Assembly: GCA_030762895.1 (NCBI GenBank)
Contig: CM061065.1
Coordinates: 72,524,200-72,588,199 of the forward strand
Source: Sophora flavescens
Lineage: Eukaryota > Streptophyta > Magnoliopsida > Fabales > Fabaceae
Direction: 5' to 3'
Length of the DNA stretch: 64,000 nucleotides
Shown here: piece by piece, positions 1 through 9,464 of the stretch
How the letters are laid out: each line of letters starts with the position of its first letter
How positions within the stretch are numbered: position 1 is the first letter of the stretch
The notes under the pieces: generated by a model
Seen by the model: only the letters and a program-made list of their open reading frames with translations
Told to the model about the DNA's origin: nothing
Database searches by the model: none
Made by a program: the position numbers and the translations under genes

Positions 1-380
1 TCATCCAAGGTGCTCTGTGAAGGTTCGGAAGGTGTAGAGGTGGTCACTTGGCTAGGATAATATCTAAACAGGAAGGCTTCCTTCAAATCAAACCAGCTTG
101 AGATGGAATTCTCATCAAGACAATACAACCAATCTCTTGCAGCACCTTCAAGTGAGAACTGGAAAGCTTCCATCTGAATGTGATCTTCTGTTATTCCTGC
201 AGGTCTCAGCATTATAGAGCAAACAGCCTGGAATTCCCTCAGATGTTCCTGCGGATTTTCACCTGCAAAACCACTAAACCTTGGCAACCAGTGTGATAAA
301 CCAAGAAAATCAGGAAAATATATGCATGGTGGTGGTTCATAGTAAACATTAGGCACGTAATTTCGCATATAACTATCCAT
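1..380 (-). CDS. Gag N-terminal part, family C second copy (cut by window edge)
   Basis: The start codon is the complement of cat at 378-380, and the frame runs off position 1. It matches the first part of the gag at 3948-4586, including the segment LPRFSGFAGENPQEHLREF typical of the plant Ty3/gypsy capsid domain (retrotrans_gag). A few base differences from the other copy are seen, for example aggcacgtaa versus aggcatgtaa near 353. Whether this copy shares the later lesions of its sister cannot be seen. Confidence 0.65.
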   Translation of the reverse strand, partial: MDSYMRNYVPNVYYEPPPCIYFPDFLGLSHWLPRFSGFAGENPQEHLREFQAVCSIMLRPAGITEDHIQMEAFQFSLEGAARDWLYCLDENSISSWFDLKEAFLFRYYPSQVTTSTPSEPSQSTLD

Positions 381-482
381 GGGGGGTGCTAAAATTCACA
401 ACCAGACAATGCAGACAAAAATAATTAGCGAAGAGATTATTTTTTTTTAATTTTATTTTCTGCTAATAACAACAAACCAGAG

Positions 483-500
483 TCCCCGGCAACGGCGCCA
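483..500 (-). other. Primer binding site, tRNA-Asp type (family C, left copy)
   Basis: On the plus strand tccccggcaacggcgcca equals the 3' end of plant tRNA-Asp. On the minus strand it is the complementary primer site, five bases from the LTR end at 506. tRNA-Asp priming is known for Athila-group elements. Confidence 0.85.
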
Positions 501-505
501 ATTTT

Positions 506-1794
506 TCAACGTGCTGTCGCCACGCGCCAAAAAGAACGAGCGATTATTAAAATAATGTAGTATAGAGCGACAACTCGGATATCGTCTCTCAAGGACTCTT
601 AGGTGTTGTCGTTATTAACAGAAAATCAGTAAAAGTCAGATTTTGGGGGTTTGGATTGAAATAAAATAAAGAAAACAAAACAATGGAAACAAAGCAGTTA
701 AAGAGAATAGCAAATAAACTAAAGACGATTAACCTACTGTTCTCGGTTTCTTACTATCATTGGTTCATGCAAATCCAAGTCCTAAGCAGATTCTAAACCC
801 TTTCCGATTGTAGCATCAATTTACAAGCGAAATCAATACTATGAGACATATATTCCTATTCCCGAATTAAGCAAACGGGGTGAACCACTCATGAACTAAG
901 CGAACATGATTGAACACACGCGAATTAAGCAAACGCGATTATATATAGGAACATACAATCATCGAAATAAATCAATACTAATCCTATACATATCTGAATT
1001 AAGCAAACAGAAACATATAGAACAGTACTGAAAAGGAATAGCAATTCAAATAGGAAATACAAAACCTCAAGTGTAATAATGGAAACCAATCCCAGTAGAT
1101 TAATCTAGGAGACTAGTTCTCCATTACAGAAATAAACATAAAAGAAAAAGAAGGAAAATAAACTACTACTACCGACTATCAAAGACTAGCCAAAACTGGC
1201 TAACTCTGACTTTTTTCTTCAGTTCTGCCTAAGACTGTCTTATATACACGTTTCGGAATCGGGAGGACTCGCGAGGCGAAGCCTCTCTCGCGACGCGGAA
1301 ATTGTGAACAGTCTGCGACTTTTGATCTTCTCGCGGGGCGAGCATATCCTTCGCGAGGCGAATCTCTTCAGATCCCAAACTGTAACGCCCGTGACCTTCA
1401 ACATGCGCAAACCGTGATGGCTTCTGGTCTTCCAAGTCTCGCGTGGCGAATGGATGCTCGCGAGGCGAACGCTTCAACTTCAAAACTGCCACAGCCGTGA
1501 TCTTCAACACGGGTAAACGTCTCTGACTTTCTGGGCTTGGTGACTTGCGGGGCGAGATATCCTTCGCGGGGCGAGTGGCTCCAGATTTATTTTATTTTTT
1601 TATTACCTGAAAATAAGAAAATAACAGTAAGTACTTTATTTAACTCCAAATCAACTAAATTAACATAAAAACACTTTACAGACTCAAAATACTACTTAAG
1701 GACAATCAAGTCTAATTTGAGTGAAAATGATATAAAATTAGCACAAAGCCAAGGTCTTTACTAGTTATAAAACCAGTCAAACAGAGGCTCATCA
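506..1794 (-). repeat. LTR of family C (shared by two interiors)
   Basis: This 1289-bp copy matches 4712-5999 almost base for base. In minus orientation it starts TGATGAGCC (1794) and ends near 506, where the expected TG of the plus strand has become TC. A polypurine tract lies directly above it and a primer site directly below it, so it is at once the 3' LTR of one unit and the 5' LTR of the next. Short GC-rich dyads of the form TCGC-nnn-GCGA lie at about 1260-1580. Confidence 0.85.
1239..1246 (-). promoter_or_regulatory. Putative LTR TATA box (family C)
   Basis: The minus strand reads TATATAAG here, with the GC-rich dyad cluster directly upstream (1260-1580). The same motif occurs in the sister LTR at 5446-5453. 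The assignment as promoter is an inference from motif and LTR position. Confidence 0.5.
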
Positions 1795-3178
1795 AAATAC
1801 CTCAAACTTAAACTTTGCTTGTCCCCAAGCAAACTAAAACTTAAAAACTTAAAAAGACTCAAGACCTGGCAAGCTCAAAAGAGTCAATCAACTTTCGCAC
1901 AGATTTCAAGCAAATTATCAAAATATTTTTTTTTCAATGTTCCCCCCTTTACAAACAAAGCAACCCCCACATGCATTTATTCTAAACAGTTGAGAAATTA
2001 ATCATTCAAACAATCATTAATCTAAGCAGGGGGTCTAAGTTACACATACAAGGGAGATCACCAAATTCAAACAACTGCCTTCCTCACAAGGGAAATTTAT
2101 GTTCACTCGATTGCTCAGTTTGTGTCTAGGCTTTCACTCAATTTCACTTTTAAGAAACACTTCCCCTAAATTTGATTTTCATCTCAAAATGGTTCCCACA
2201 GAAAACATGCAAGCAACATCAGAAGGTCTTTTATGGGTTGTAATGGGGCCTGGCTAAGGGTAGGATATACAAAGGAACTAGGCTGAAGACCCTAGGAACT
2301 AAGAGAGCATGAACATTATTTACACTTTGAAATTCACTCAAGTTCCTTTCTTAATTTTTTTTTCTTTATGCTTCTGGGTGGCTACAGCCTCTTTTATTTT
2401 TCTAATACTTTTATTTTATTGTTTTTTTCTTTTCTTTCTTTTTTTTTTTCTTCTTTTTTTTTTTCATTTTTACACTTTTTTTTCCCAATCCCAAACAACA
2501 CATTGCACCGGGTAGCCACCCCAAACTTAGTTTCTTGTACCCATTCTAAGATTCCATGCTCTCCTAATCCTAAGATCGGGTTAACATGGTTTTCCAGATT
2601 TATGGGCTTATAACATTAGGTTATCAAGAATTAACAAGCTAATAGGCTCAATAGGGCTAACTAGGGAACATGCATTAGGGATGGTCATTTTCAGGCTAAG
2701 TAGTTATTTACAAAGAAAATGTCTAAATCATATGAAGCAAACACATAATCATGCAAACCAAAAAGAGATTCAAGCAAATTTGGGAAAGTGCAACTTAAAA
2801 AGTGATTTTCACACAGTCAAAAACATGTTGGAGGCTCAAAACCTCACCTGGACATTTTTGCAATTATTTGATTGAGATTCTATCCCTAGTGTGTGCTTCC
2901 TATCACCCCAAACTTATCATAAATCATGCCATCATAATAAAATCTCAAAGTTCAGTTTTCAATCATATGGGGATCATTTTTCAAAAAAATTTCAAATCCT
3001 AGGGGGAAAACAGTCAACACTATCATGCAATCAATCTATGCAAAAATTAATAAAATCCAATAAACTTGCCATAACCAAGACACAAACACAACTGCTGAGC
3101 TTCTCAAATTATTTAGGAGCTTTATTAAAAACAAAGCAGAAATAAAGCAAGGAAAAGAAAATTAAAAAGAAGAAAGGG
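1795..3178 (-). other. Non-coding 3' spacer and polypurine tract, family C
   Basis: Directly next to the LTR the minus strand reads as a purine-rich tract (aagcaaagtttaagtttgag, then gtatt) before TGATGAG, the expected plus-strand primer of an Athila/Tat element. The rest is AT-rich, with a pyrimidine-rich run at about 2345-2490, and has no credible gene. Part of it (about 2150-2240) is related, in opposite orientation, to 6025-6115, which ties the family to the neighbouring plus-strand element. Confidence 0.65.
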
Positions 3179-3832
3179 TTAAGAAAACTCATTAAGGGCG
3201 GTTCCACCAGGATCCCATTGCTTGTAGCATAAGGCCCACGTGGTAGCCAAAGGACTGAAGCTTGTCCCATGCTTCCATAACTTGCAGCTTTGATGTGGGA
3301 GTGAGCACTTGACAATTACGGTGACCTCGCCCAGTGCGGCGGACTTCTCACTCCCCTTCGGGTCACAGCAGACCTCTTTATCTACAAAGTCTCCCCAATA
3401 GAAGTGGGGCTCAACCTCTTGGACCGGCCATGGTGCAAAATCCAAAGGCTTAAACTCCATCACTGGTTCCTCAGGGGGAGGTGGCAAACAGTTAGCTGGG
3501 GTCTCCGGTGCTGCTTCAACTTCTGCAAGGTCTTCATCCACTGCACTAACAAAGTTATCACCTGCTATACATGCAGAAATTTCAGCACACACCACACAAA
3601 GGTTAGAGTTAGTAGAGTCAGTACATATATCACAATAAAATGAATCAGTAAAATTCTGAATGTCTGGAAATTCAGCAATTAATTCATCCACCCCATCACT
3701 TTCAACACATGCATCTAAGACCAAAGATTCTTCTTTATCCTCAAGCACGGTGGAGCAAATGTTCTCCCGATCCTCCTGATGCTCATTTCCTATATGAACA
3801 TGGCCCTCAACCTCATCTGTCTCCTGTTCCAT
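3179..3832 (-). CDS. Acidic Cys-rich frame downstream of truncated gag, function unknown
   Basis: This 217-residue frame lies between gag and the spacer. Its first two thirds are rich in Asp/Glu and contain a Cys cluster with two CxxC pairs (FYCDICTD, then LCVVCAEISAC) at about residues 65-90. A proline run PPPPEEP follows near residue 118, then an aromatic segment (FAPWPVQEVEPHFYWGD). A second CxxC cluster (CDDCYCSG, LCVEC) is readable in the 3840-3960 gap in another frame. I do not recognise a family. It may be the C-terminal part of an old gag-type protein or an accessory frame. The Cys spacing suggests metal binding, but that is inference. Confidence 0.4.
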   Translation of the reverse strand: MEQETDEVEGHVHIGNEHQEDRENICSTVLEDKEESLVLDACVESDGVDELIAEFPDIQNFTDSFYCDICTDSTNSNLCVVCAEISACIAGDNFVSAVDEDLAEVEAAPETPANCLPPPPEEPVMEFKPLDFAPWPVQEVEPHFYWGDFVDKEVCCDPKGSEKSAALGEVTVIVKCSLPHQSCKLWKHGTSFSPLATTWALCYKQWDPGGTALNEFS

Positions 3833-3947
3833 ATGGATGCTTTACTTAACATACCTTTCAAAATAACATTCTACACACAAAGCAGTGCCAGAACAATAAC
3901 AATCATCACATGCATTAGAGTCAGGGGATTCAACACACAATTCATCA

Positions 3948-4586
3948 TCACAATTCATCATCACAATCATCATCAGAAGTATCTTCAAGAATAACTTGTG
4001 ACTCTGTAAGTTCTTCAATGGGCTGTGGAGTTAGCATTGCAGCCGAGTTGGCGACAATTTGATCAATTTGCATAGCCAACTTCTGAGATTCAGCTTGGCT
4101 CCTCTGGTATTCAAGATTACTTGCCTCCATCCTCTGTTGAAATTCAAGATTTTGTTGTGCCCACCGTTGATTGTTCTCTTCCATTTGTTGTAGCATTGAA
4201 GCAATCTCATCCAAGGTGCTTTGTGAAGGTTCGGAAGGTGCAGAGGTGGTCACTTGGCTAGGATAGTATCTAAACAGGAAGGCTTCCTTCAAATCAAACC
4301 AGCTTGAGATGGAATTCTCATCAAGACAATACAACCAATCTCTTGCAGCACCTTCAAGTGAGAACTGGAAAGCTTCCATCTGAATGTGATCTTCTGTTAT
4401 TCCTGCATGTCTCAGCATTATAGAGCAAACAGCCTGGAATTCCCTCAGATGTTCCTGCGGATTTTCACCTGCAAAACCACTAAACCTTGGCAACCAGTGT
4501 GATAAACCAAGAAAATCAGGAAAATATATGCATGGTGGTGGTTCATAGTAAACATTAGGCATGTAATTTCGCATATAACTATCCAT
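3948..4586 (-). CDS. Truncated Gag (capsid domain), family C
   Basis: The frame has 212 residues; the ATG is the complement of cat at 4584-4586, about 100 bases after the primer site. Residues about 30-108 resemble the retrotransposon gag capsid domain (LPRFSGFAGENPQEHLREF, AFQFSLEGAARDWLY, LKEAFLFRYYPSQ). The usual second half of that domain is absent: the frame jumps to a Gln/Glu-rich stretch (about 118-170) likely to form a coiled coil. No zinc knuckle is present. The frame ends in a run of Asp/Glu created by a short direct repeat (aattcatcatcac, twice near 3940-3965) that shifts it away from the downstream Cys-rich frame. It could still assemble with a partner's Gag, but this is unproven. 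Confidence 0.75.
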   Translation of the reverse strand: MDSYMRNYMPNVYYEPPPCIYFPDFLGLSHWLPRFSGFAGENPQEHLREFQAVCSIMLRHAGITEDHIQMEAFQFSLEGAARDWLYCLDENSISSWFDLKEAFLFRYYPSQVTTSAPSEPSQSTLDEIASMLQQMEENNQRWAQQNLEFQQRMEASNLEYQRSQAESQKLAMQIDQIVANSAAMLTPQPIEELTESQVILEDTSDDDCDDEL

Positions 4587-4688
4587 GGGGGGTGCTAAAA
4601 TTCACAACCAGACAATGCAGACAAAACTAATTAGCGAAGAGATTATTTTTTTTTAATTTTATTTTCTGCTAATAACAACAAACTAGAG

Positions 4689-4706
4689 TCCCCGGCAACG
4701 GCGCCA
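4689..4706 (-). other. Primer binding site, tRNA-Asp type (family C)
   Basis: Same 18-base match to the plant tRNA-Asp 3' end as at 483-500, five bases from the LTR end at 4712. Confidence 0.85.
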
Positions 4707-4711
4707 ATTTT

Positions 4712-5999
4712 TGAACGCGCTGTCGCCACGCGCCAAAAAGAACGAGCGATTATTAAAATAATGTAGTATAGAGCGACAACTCGGATATCATCTCTCAAGG
4801 ACTCTTAGGTGTTGTCGTTATTAACAGAAAATCAGTAAAAGTCAGATTTTGGGGGTTGGGATTGAAATAAAATAAAGAAAACAAAACAATGGAAACAAAG
4901 CAGTTAAAGAGAATAGCAAATAAACTAAAGACGATTAACCTACTGTTCTCGGTTTCTTACTATCATTGGTTCATGCAAATCCAAGCCCTAAGCAGATTCT
5001 AAACCCTTTCCGATTGTAGCATCAATTTACAAGCGAAATCAATACTATGAGACATATATTCCTATTCCCGAATTAAGCAAACGGGGTGAAGCACTCATGA
5101 ACTAAGCGAACATGATTGAACACACGCGAATTAAGCAAACGCGATTATATATAGGAACATACAATCATCGAAATAAATCAATACTAATCCTATACATATC
5201 TGAATTAAGCAAACAGAAACATATAGAACAAGATCTGAAAAGGAATAGCAATTCAAATAGGAAATACAAAACCTCAAGTGTAATAATGGAAACCAATCCC
5301 AGTAGATTAATCTAGGAGACTAGTTCTCCATTACAGAAATAAACATAAAAGAAAAAGAAGGAAAATAAACTACTACTACCGACTATCAAAGACTAGCCAA
5401 AACTGGCTAACTCTGACTTTTTTCTTCAGTTCTGCCTAAGACTATCTTATATACACGTTTCTGGAATCAGAGGACTCGCGAGGCGAAGCCTCTCTCGCGA
5501 CGCGGAAATTGTGAACAGTCTGCGACTTTTGATCTTCTCGCGGGGCGAGCATATCCTTCGCGAGGCGAATCTCTTCAGATCCCAAACTGTAACGCCCGTG
5601 ACCTTCAACATGCGCAAACCGTGATGGCTTCTGGTCTTCCAAGTCTCGCGAGGCGAATGGATGCTCGCGAGGCGAACGCTTCAACTTCAGAACTGCCACA
5701 GCCGTGATCTTCAACACGGGTAAACGTCTACGACTTTTCTGGGCTTGGTGACTCGCGGGCGAGATATCCTTCATGGGCGAGTGGCTCCAGCTTTATTTTT
5801 ATTTTTATTACCGAAAATAAGAAAATAACAGTAAGTACTTTATTTAACTCCAAATCAACTAATTTAACATAAAAAGACTTTCTGAGACTCAAAATACTAC
5901 TTAAGGACAATCAAGTCTAATTTGAGTGAAAATGATATAAAATTAGCACAAAGCCAAGGTCTTTACTAGTTATAAAACCAGTCAAACAGAGGCTCATCA
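4712..5999 (-). repeat. 5' LTR of family C
   Basis: 1288 bp; on the plus strand it starts TG (4712) and ends CA (5998-5999). It differs from the 506-1794 copy by scattered substitutions and small indels, mostly near 5455-5475 and 5745-5800. A putative TATA box on the minus strand is at 5446-5453, with the TCGC/GCGA dyads upstream at 5470-5780. Confidence 0.85.
5446..5453 (-). promoter_or_regulatory. Putative LTR TATA box (family C, 5' LTR)
   Basis: TATATAAG on the minus strand, at the position equivalent to 1239-1246. This would drive the unit whose gag starts at 4586. Confidence 0.5.
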
Positions 6000-6299
6000 T
6001 CGTACCTTGAGCAAGGCCACATTAGAAGCTATAAAAGACCTTTTGATGATGCATGCATGTTTACGTGGGAACTTTGTTTAAGATGAAAATCAAATTCATC
6101 GAAAGTGTGCTTAAAGTGTAAAATTGAGGGAAATTTTATATCCTAGACACTTGAGTGAATAAATGAATTACTAAATGCCCTTGTGAGGAAGGTAATTGTT
6201 TGAAATTTGTGAATTCCCTGTTGAGTGTAACTTGGATCTCTGGCATAGATTGATGATTGCATGAATTATGAATTCTCTTTGTTTGTAGTAAATGAATGT

Positions 6300-7131
6300 G
6301 GTGATTATTAAGATGAAAAAGGGGGGGAAAGGGGGGGAAAGGGGGGGGGGGGGGGGGGGGACATTGAATAAAAATTAAATTGATAAAATTGCATGAAATT
6401 TGTGCGAAAATTGAATGAGTCTATTGAGCTTACCTAGTTTTGAGTCTTTTTTTTTTATTTTTAGTTTGCTTGGGGACAAGCAAAGTTTAAGTTTGAGGGT
6501 ATTTTGATAAACCTTTGGCTTATCTAGTTTTATAGCTATGAAGGCCATAATTTTGATACTAATTGTGCGAGTTTAATCTCGTTTTTGCACAAATTTGGCT
6601 TTATTTGTCCTCGAGCAACAATTGAGTCTTTAAGGTAAATTTTAGGAATAATTTTTTGTTATTTTTGAGTCAAATAAAGAAATTGGTGCTATTTTTAGTT
6701 TCAGGTTAAAAGTGAAGCATGAGAAATCATGGTGGGGATTATTAAGATGAAAAAAAGGGGGGAACATTGAATAAAAATTAAATTGATAAAATTGTATGAA
6801 ATTTATGCGAAAATTGAATGAGTCCATTGAGCTTACCTAGTTTTGAGTCTTTTTTTTTTTTTTTTTAGTTTGCTTGGGGACAAGCAAAGTTTAAGTTTGG
6901 GGGTATTTTGATACACCTTTGGCTTATCTAGTTTTATAGCTAGAAAGGCCATAATTTTGATACTAATTGTGCGAGTTTAATCTCGTTTTTGCACAAATTT
7001 GGCTTTATTTGTCCTGGAGCAACAATTGAGTCTTTATGGTAAATTTTAGGAATTTTTTGTTATTTTTGAGTCAAATAAATCACTTGGTGCTATTTTTAGT
7101 TTCAGGTTAAAAGTGATGCTCGAGAAATCAT
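6300..7131 (+). repeat. Two-unit tandem duplication spanning polypurine tract and LTR start
   Basis: Unit 1 (about 6300-6732) and unit 2 (about 6733-7131) share the run from gattattaagatgaaaaa through the polypurine tract (6487-6504 and 6889-6908) to gagaaatcatgg. Unit 1 is longer mainly because of its G tract. The element thus has two polypurine tracts and two LTR starts (TG at 6505 and 6909). The units differ by several substitutions, so the duplication is not brand new. Confidence 0.75.
6321..6360 (+). repeat. G-rich tract G7-A3-G7-A3-G20
   Basis: Forty bases of G runs separated by AAA, absent from the sister repeat unit, which has only six G. It has clear G-quadruplex potential. Long homopolymers are error-prone, so the exact length is uncertain. 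Confidence 0.85.
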
Positions 7132-8263
7132 GGGAAAATTGAAGAAAGCAAGCAAAGGGAAGAAAATGGATGTCTGACCCCGCGAGACAGTGTTCGCGTC
7201 GCAAGCCAGAGCTGAACTAAGAATATTTTGAGCAGGCTTTAGGGCACCCCGCGAGGATTGGTTTACCGCACGAAGAAGAAACAGGAACATTGATGGTTCT
7301 TTGTCTTGCCCCAGGAGAGAGTGCTCGCCCCACGAGAATTAAAAATTCAATGGAGCCAAAATTATGTGGCCACCCCACGAGCAGGTGCTCGCCCTGCGAG
7401 CATGCACAGCCCAGACTTCCTATTTAAGCTTGTTATTGTGCGAATTTAGGGATCCAATCCTATTTTTCTTTGAGCCGCGTCTCGCATAGTTTTATATAGT
7501 TTTTCTGCGTTTTATTGATGTTTACTTTTGAATTGGTTACGATGACGTTTTCTATGATGAACTAATCATCTTTTCTAAGGAACCGATGAAGCCGCTCATG
7601 ATAGCATAGTGAATTGTGATGTTTTCTACTCCCAACTCTTAATTCTTGCTTCTTAATTCTGTTTTGTTTGTGTTAATCAAAAGAGCTTGTGATTAACTAG
7701 TCAAGCGTGATGAGTCCGACCGGAGATTCATGCTTTAGGACTTGAATTAAGAACACAAATTGAATATTGATAGAGATATAATAGGATATTTGTGCAATCG
7801 TTATAGGGAACCAAGAACTTAATGAATATAGCTTGTTAATCTTCGAATAGAGATATAGTTGATTGTCATCTTTAGGTTTTTTCTCTTGTGCTCAAACGAG
7901 ACATTAGAATAATTTATGGTTCCTGGTTGGCATGAATTAGAACTTAGGGATAGAAAATAATCACTTGGATCTATTGCTTGATTGGGTTGGTGAAATCGTG
8001 ACCTTAGATCTTGCCCCATCATAATCACAATCCTGATAATTGCTTTTGATTTGTTTTTACTTTTAATTGATAATTGATTTAGATAATTATTTTGTTATCT
8101 TAATTGTTCTCCCAACGATCTCTATCCTTTGACTTGGTCAACTTTAATTTCTTTCTCTAAATATTGATATAATTGATCACCCAATCTTTGTGTTCGATCT
8201 CGTTAATCTACTTGTCATGTTTTATTACTTGTTTCGATTCGGTACACTTGTTGGAGCCCATCA
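6909..8263 (+). repeat. Putative 3' LTR, plus-strand Athila/Tat-like element
   Basis: It begins TGATACACC just after the polypurine tract. The end is placed at the CA of gttggagcccatca because the preceding ggtacacttg motif, after a ttttattacttg run, is the usual LTR end region of this group (compare the minus strand of 37392-37500). No primer site follows, as expected for a 3' LTR. GC-rich dyads, for example TGCTCGC-cct-GCGAGCA at 7386-7402, lie just upstream of a TATA-like TATTTAAG at 7421. The right end is less certain than the left. Confidence 0.55.
7421..7428 (+). promoter_or_regulatory. TATA-like motif in plus-strand LTR
   Basis: TATTTAAG directly after the GC-rich dyad cluster (7175-7405), the same arrangement as in the other Athila/Tat-like LTRs of the window. 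Confidence 0.35.
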
Positions 8264-9464
8264 GTCATCTATAATTACTAGGAACCTAGGATGTAGCAAA
8301 GGGTTGGATAGTTGGTGAATTTCCTAACATCTCACGCTCAAACAGATTGGCGGATTGACATCAAGTATTCCTTCCACCTTTTTCTTTCATGCAAACTTAT
8401 TTTCAATGCAATTCAATCTTCAAGTTCTTTACTTTTCTAGAACTAGTTTTTCAAATTCCTTTACTTTTCACGTATACAATTTACTTAAGTGTTATTTACT
8501 TACCTGCACTTTTAATTTGAATGCACCTTTAAGTTTTCTGCATTTTAAACTTTCTGCACTTTAAGTTCTTGTTTTTTACTTACTTGCATGTTATTTTTGT
8601 CAACTTTAATTGCTTGAATCTTGAAATTCATGTACTTTCTTTCAAATTCTGCTTTTGCAACTTCCTTTTGTTTGACAAGGTTCTTGAACTGAATATTGTC
8701 GAATTGCACTTTCTTTAGACAAATCTTTTGAAATCATCCTTGACCAGATTACCGCATAATTGGGAACATCTACTTGATTTTCTCTTTATTTTTCGTCAAA
8801 TTTGGCTTTGACCAAAAATTGCTGTAAAAAGTGGTATAAAGGCATTAATCCATTGTTGGGGAGTTCCTTAAGTAATAGAGTAGAATGATTAATGATGATA
8901 AGCCAAACCACTCAATCTCACTCAAATCCTAAAATTTTCACACCCTCCAATTTGGGAGGTCTGTGATGTCCTTTAAATCCCCCATTAAACATTTTAGAGT
9001 GATATACTTTTACTTTTTCACATCACTCCATTACTAATCACTTTACTACGTCTTCTTCGAAACTCCCAAACATAAATTACGTGGGAATGGGTTTTGGGCC
9101 CTCCTCAAACACTAAGACTCATTCATTACTTACCGTCCCACACTTATTCCAATGAAAATCCACATTTACATAAAGTTTTTAATTGAAATTTTTCTATTTA
9201 CACTTACATCCCCATATTTACAACATATTTATCAATCATAATTTTGATGAGTATTACGTTCAGTATTTGGATCAAGATAGATGGTTGGCGTTCTCTGGCT
9301 TGTCTCTTGGGCGGCTCCAGAAATGAGTTAGCTAAGATTAAGATAGTAATTATTAAGAAAGTTGATGAATATTGGCTTGGGACTCGTCAAAGAGAAAAAT
9401 TGGCCTCAAAAACTGAAATTATTTTTGTGACAGTGGCTCTTTAATTCAAGATAAATACATCATT
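8264..9464. other. Unassigned AT-rich sequence
   Basis: No recognisable gene. 8264-8840 is AT-rich, low-complexity non-coding sequence. 8851-9075 has inverted-repeat ends (listed separately). A 66-codon frame at 9244-9444 (plus) has no motif I recognise and probably occurs by chance. The segment separates the plus-strand LTR end from the start of the large host element. Confidence 0.5.
8851..9075. mobile_element. Possible MITE with imperfect terminal inverted repeats
   Basis: The left end (ttgttggggagttcc, continuing to attaatgatg) and the complement of the right end (tgtttgggagttt, continuing to gattagtaatgg) match imperfectly over about 45 bp. The 225-bp internal part is non-coding. No clear target-site duplication was found, so the superfamily is open. 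Confidence 0.35.

Larger units (their letters stand above)
1..5999 (-). mobile_element. Athila/Tat-like non-autonomous LTR array, family C (left part outside window)
   Basis: Bases 1-1794 repeat at 4207-5999 with about 4206 bp spacing and very high identity. Read on the minus strand the order is 5' LTR (5999-4712), tRNA-Asp primer site, truncated gag, Cys-rich frame, non-coding spacer, polypurine tract, LTR (1794-506), then another primer site and another gag start running off the window. The middle LTR therefore serves two interiors. There is no protease, reverse transcriptase or integrase in the complete interior (1795-4711), so the family is non-autonomous. The right boundary (ATCA at 5996-5999) joins a related plus-strand element, which it appears to interrupt. 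The expected duplication, TCGTA at 6000-6004, cannot be checked because the left end is outside. Confidence 0.8.
6000..8263 (+). mobile_element. 3' part of a plus-strand Athila/Tat-like element, interrupted on its left
   Basis: The region reads spacer (6000-6480), polypurine tract (aagtttgggggtatt, near 6890-6905) and LTR (6909-8263) on the plus strand. The spacer at about 6025-6115 is related to the inverted 2150-2240 spacer of family C, so both belong to related lineages. Its 5' part should lie left of the window, beyond the inserted C array. No coding sequence remains here. Confidence 0.6.

Noticed and set aside
483..500. tRNA-Asp gene, suggested by its 3'-end sequence (also 4689, 37370, 43172)
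   Set aside because: Only the last 16-18 bases match, without a cloverleaf; each copy abuts an LTR, so these are primer binding sites.
2309..2613. Hydrophobic Phe/Leu-rich frames resembling membrane proteins
   Set aside because: Translations of a poly-pyrimidine tract on the strand opposite to the element.
6321..6360. Telomere-like or interstitial telomeric repeat
   Set aside because: The pattern is G7-A3, not the plant TTTAGGG repeat, and it lies within a retrotransposon spacer.
9244..9444. 66-codon plus-strand frame in the unassigned segment
   Set aside because: Short, no motif, no homologous second copy in the window; likely chance.
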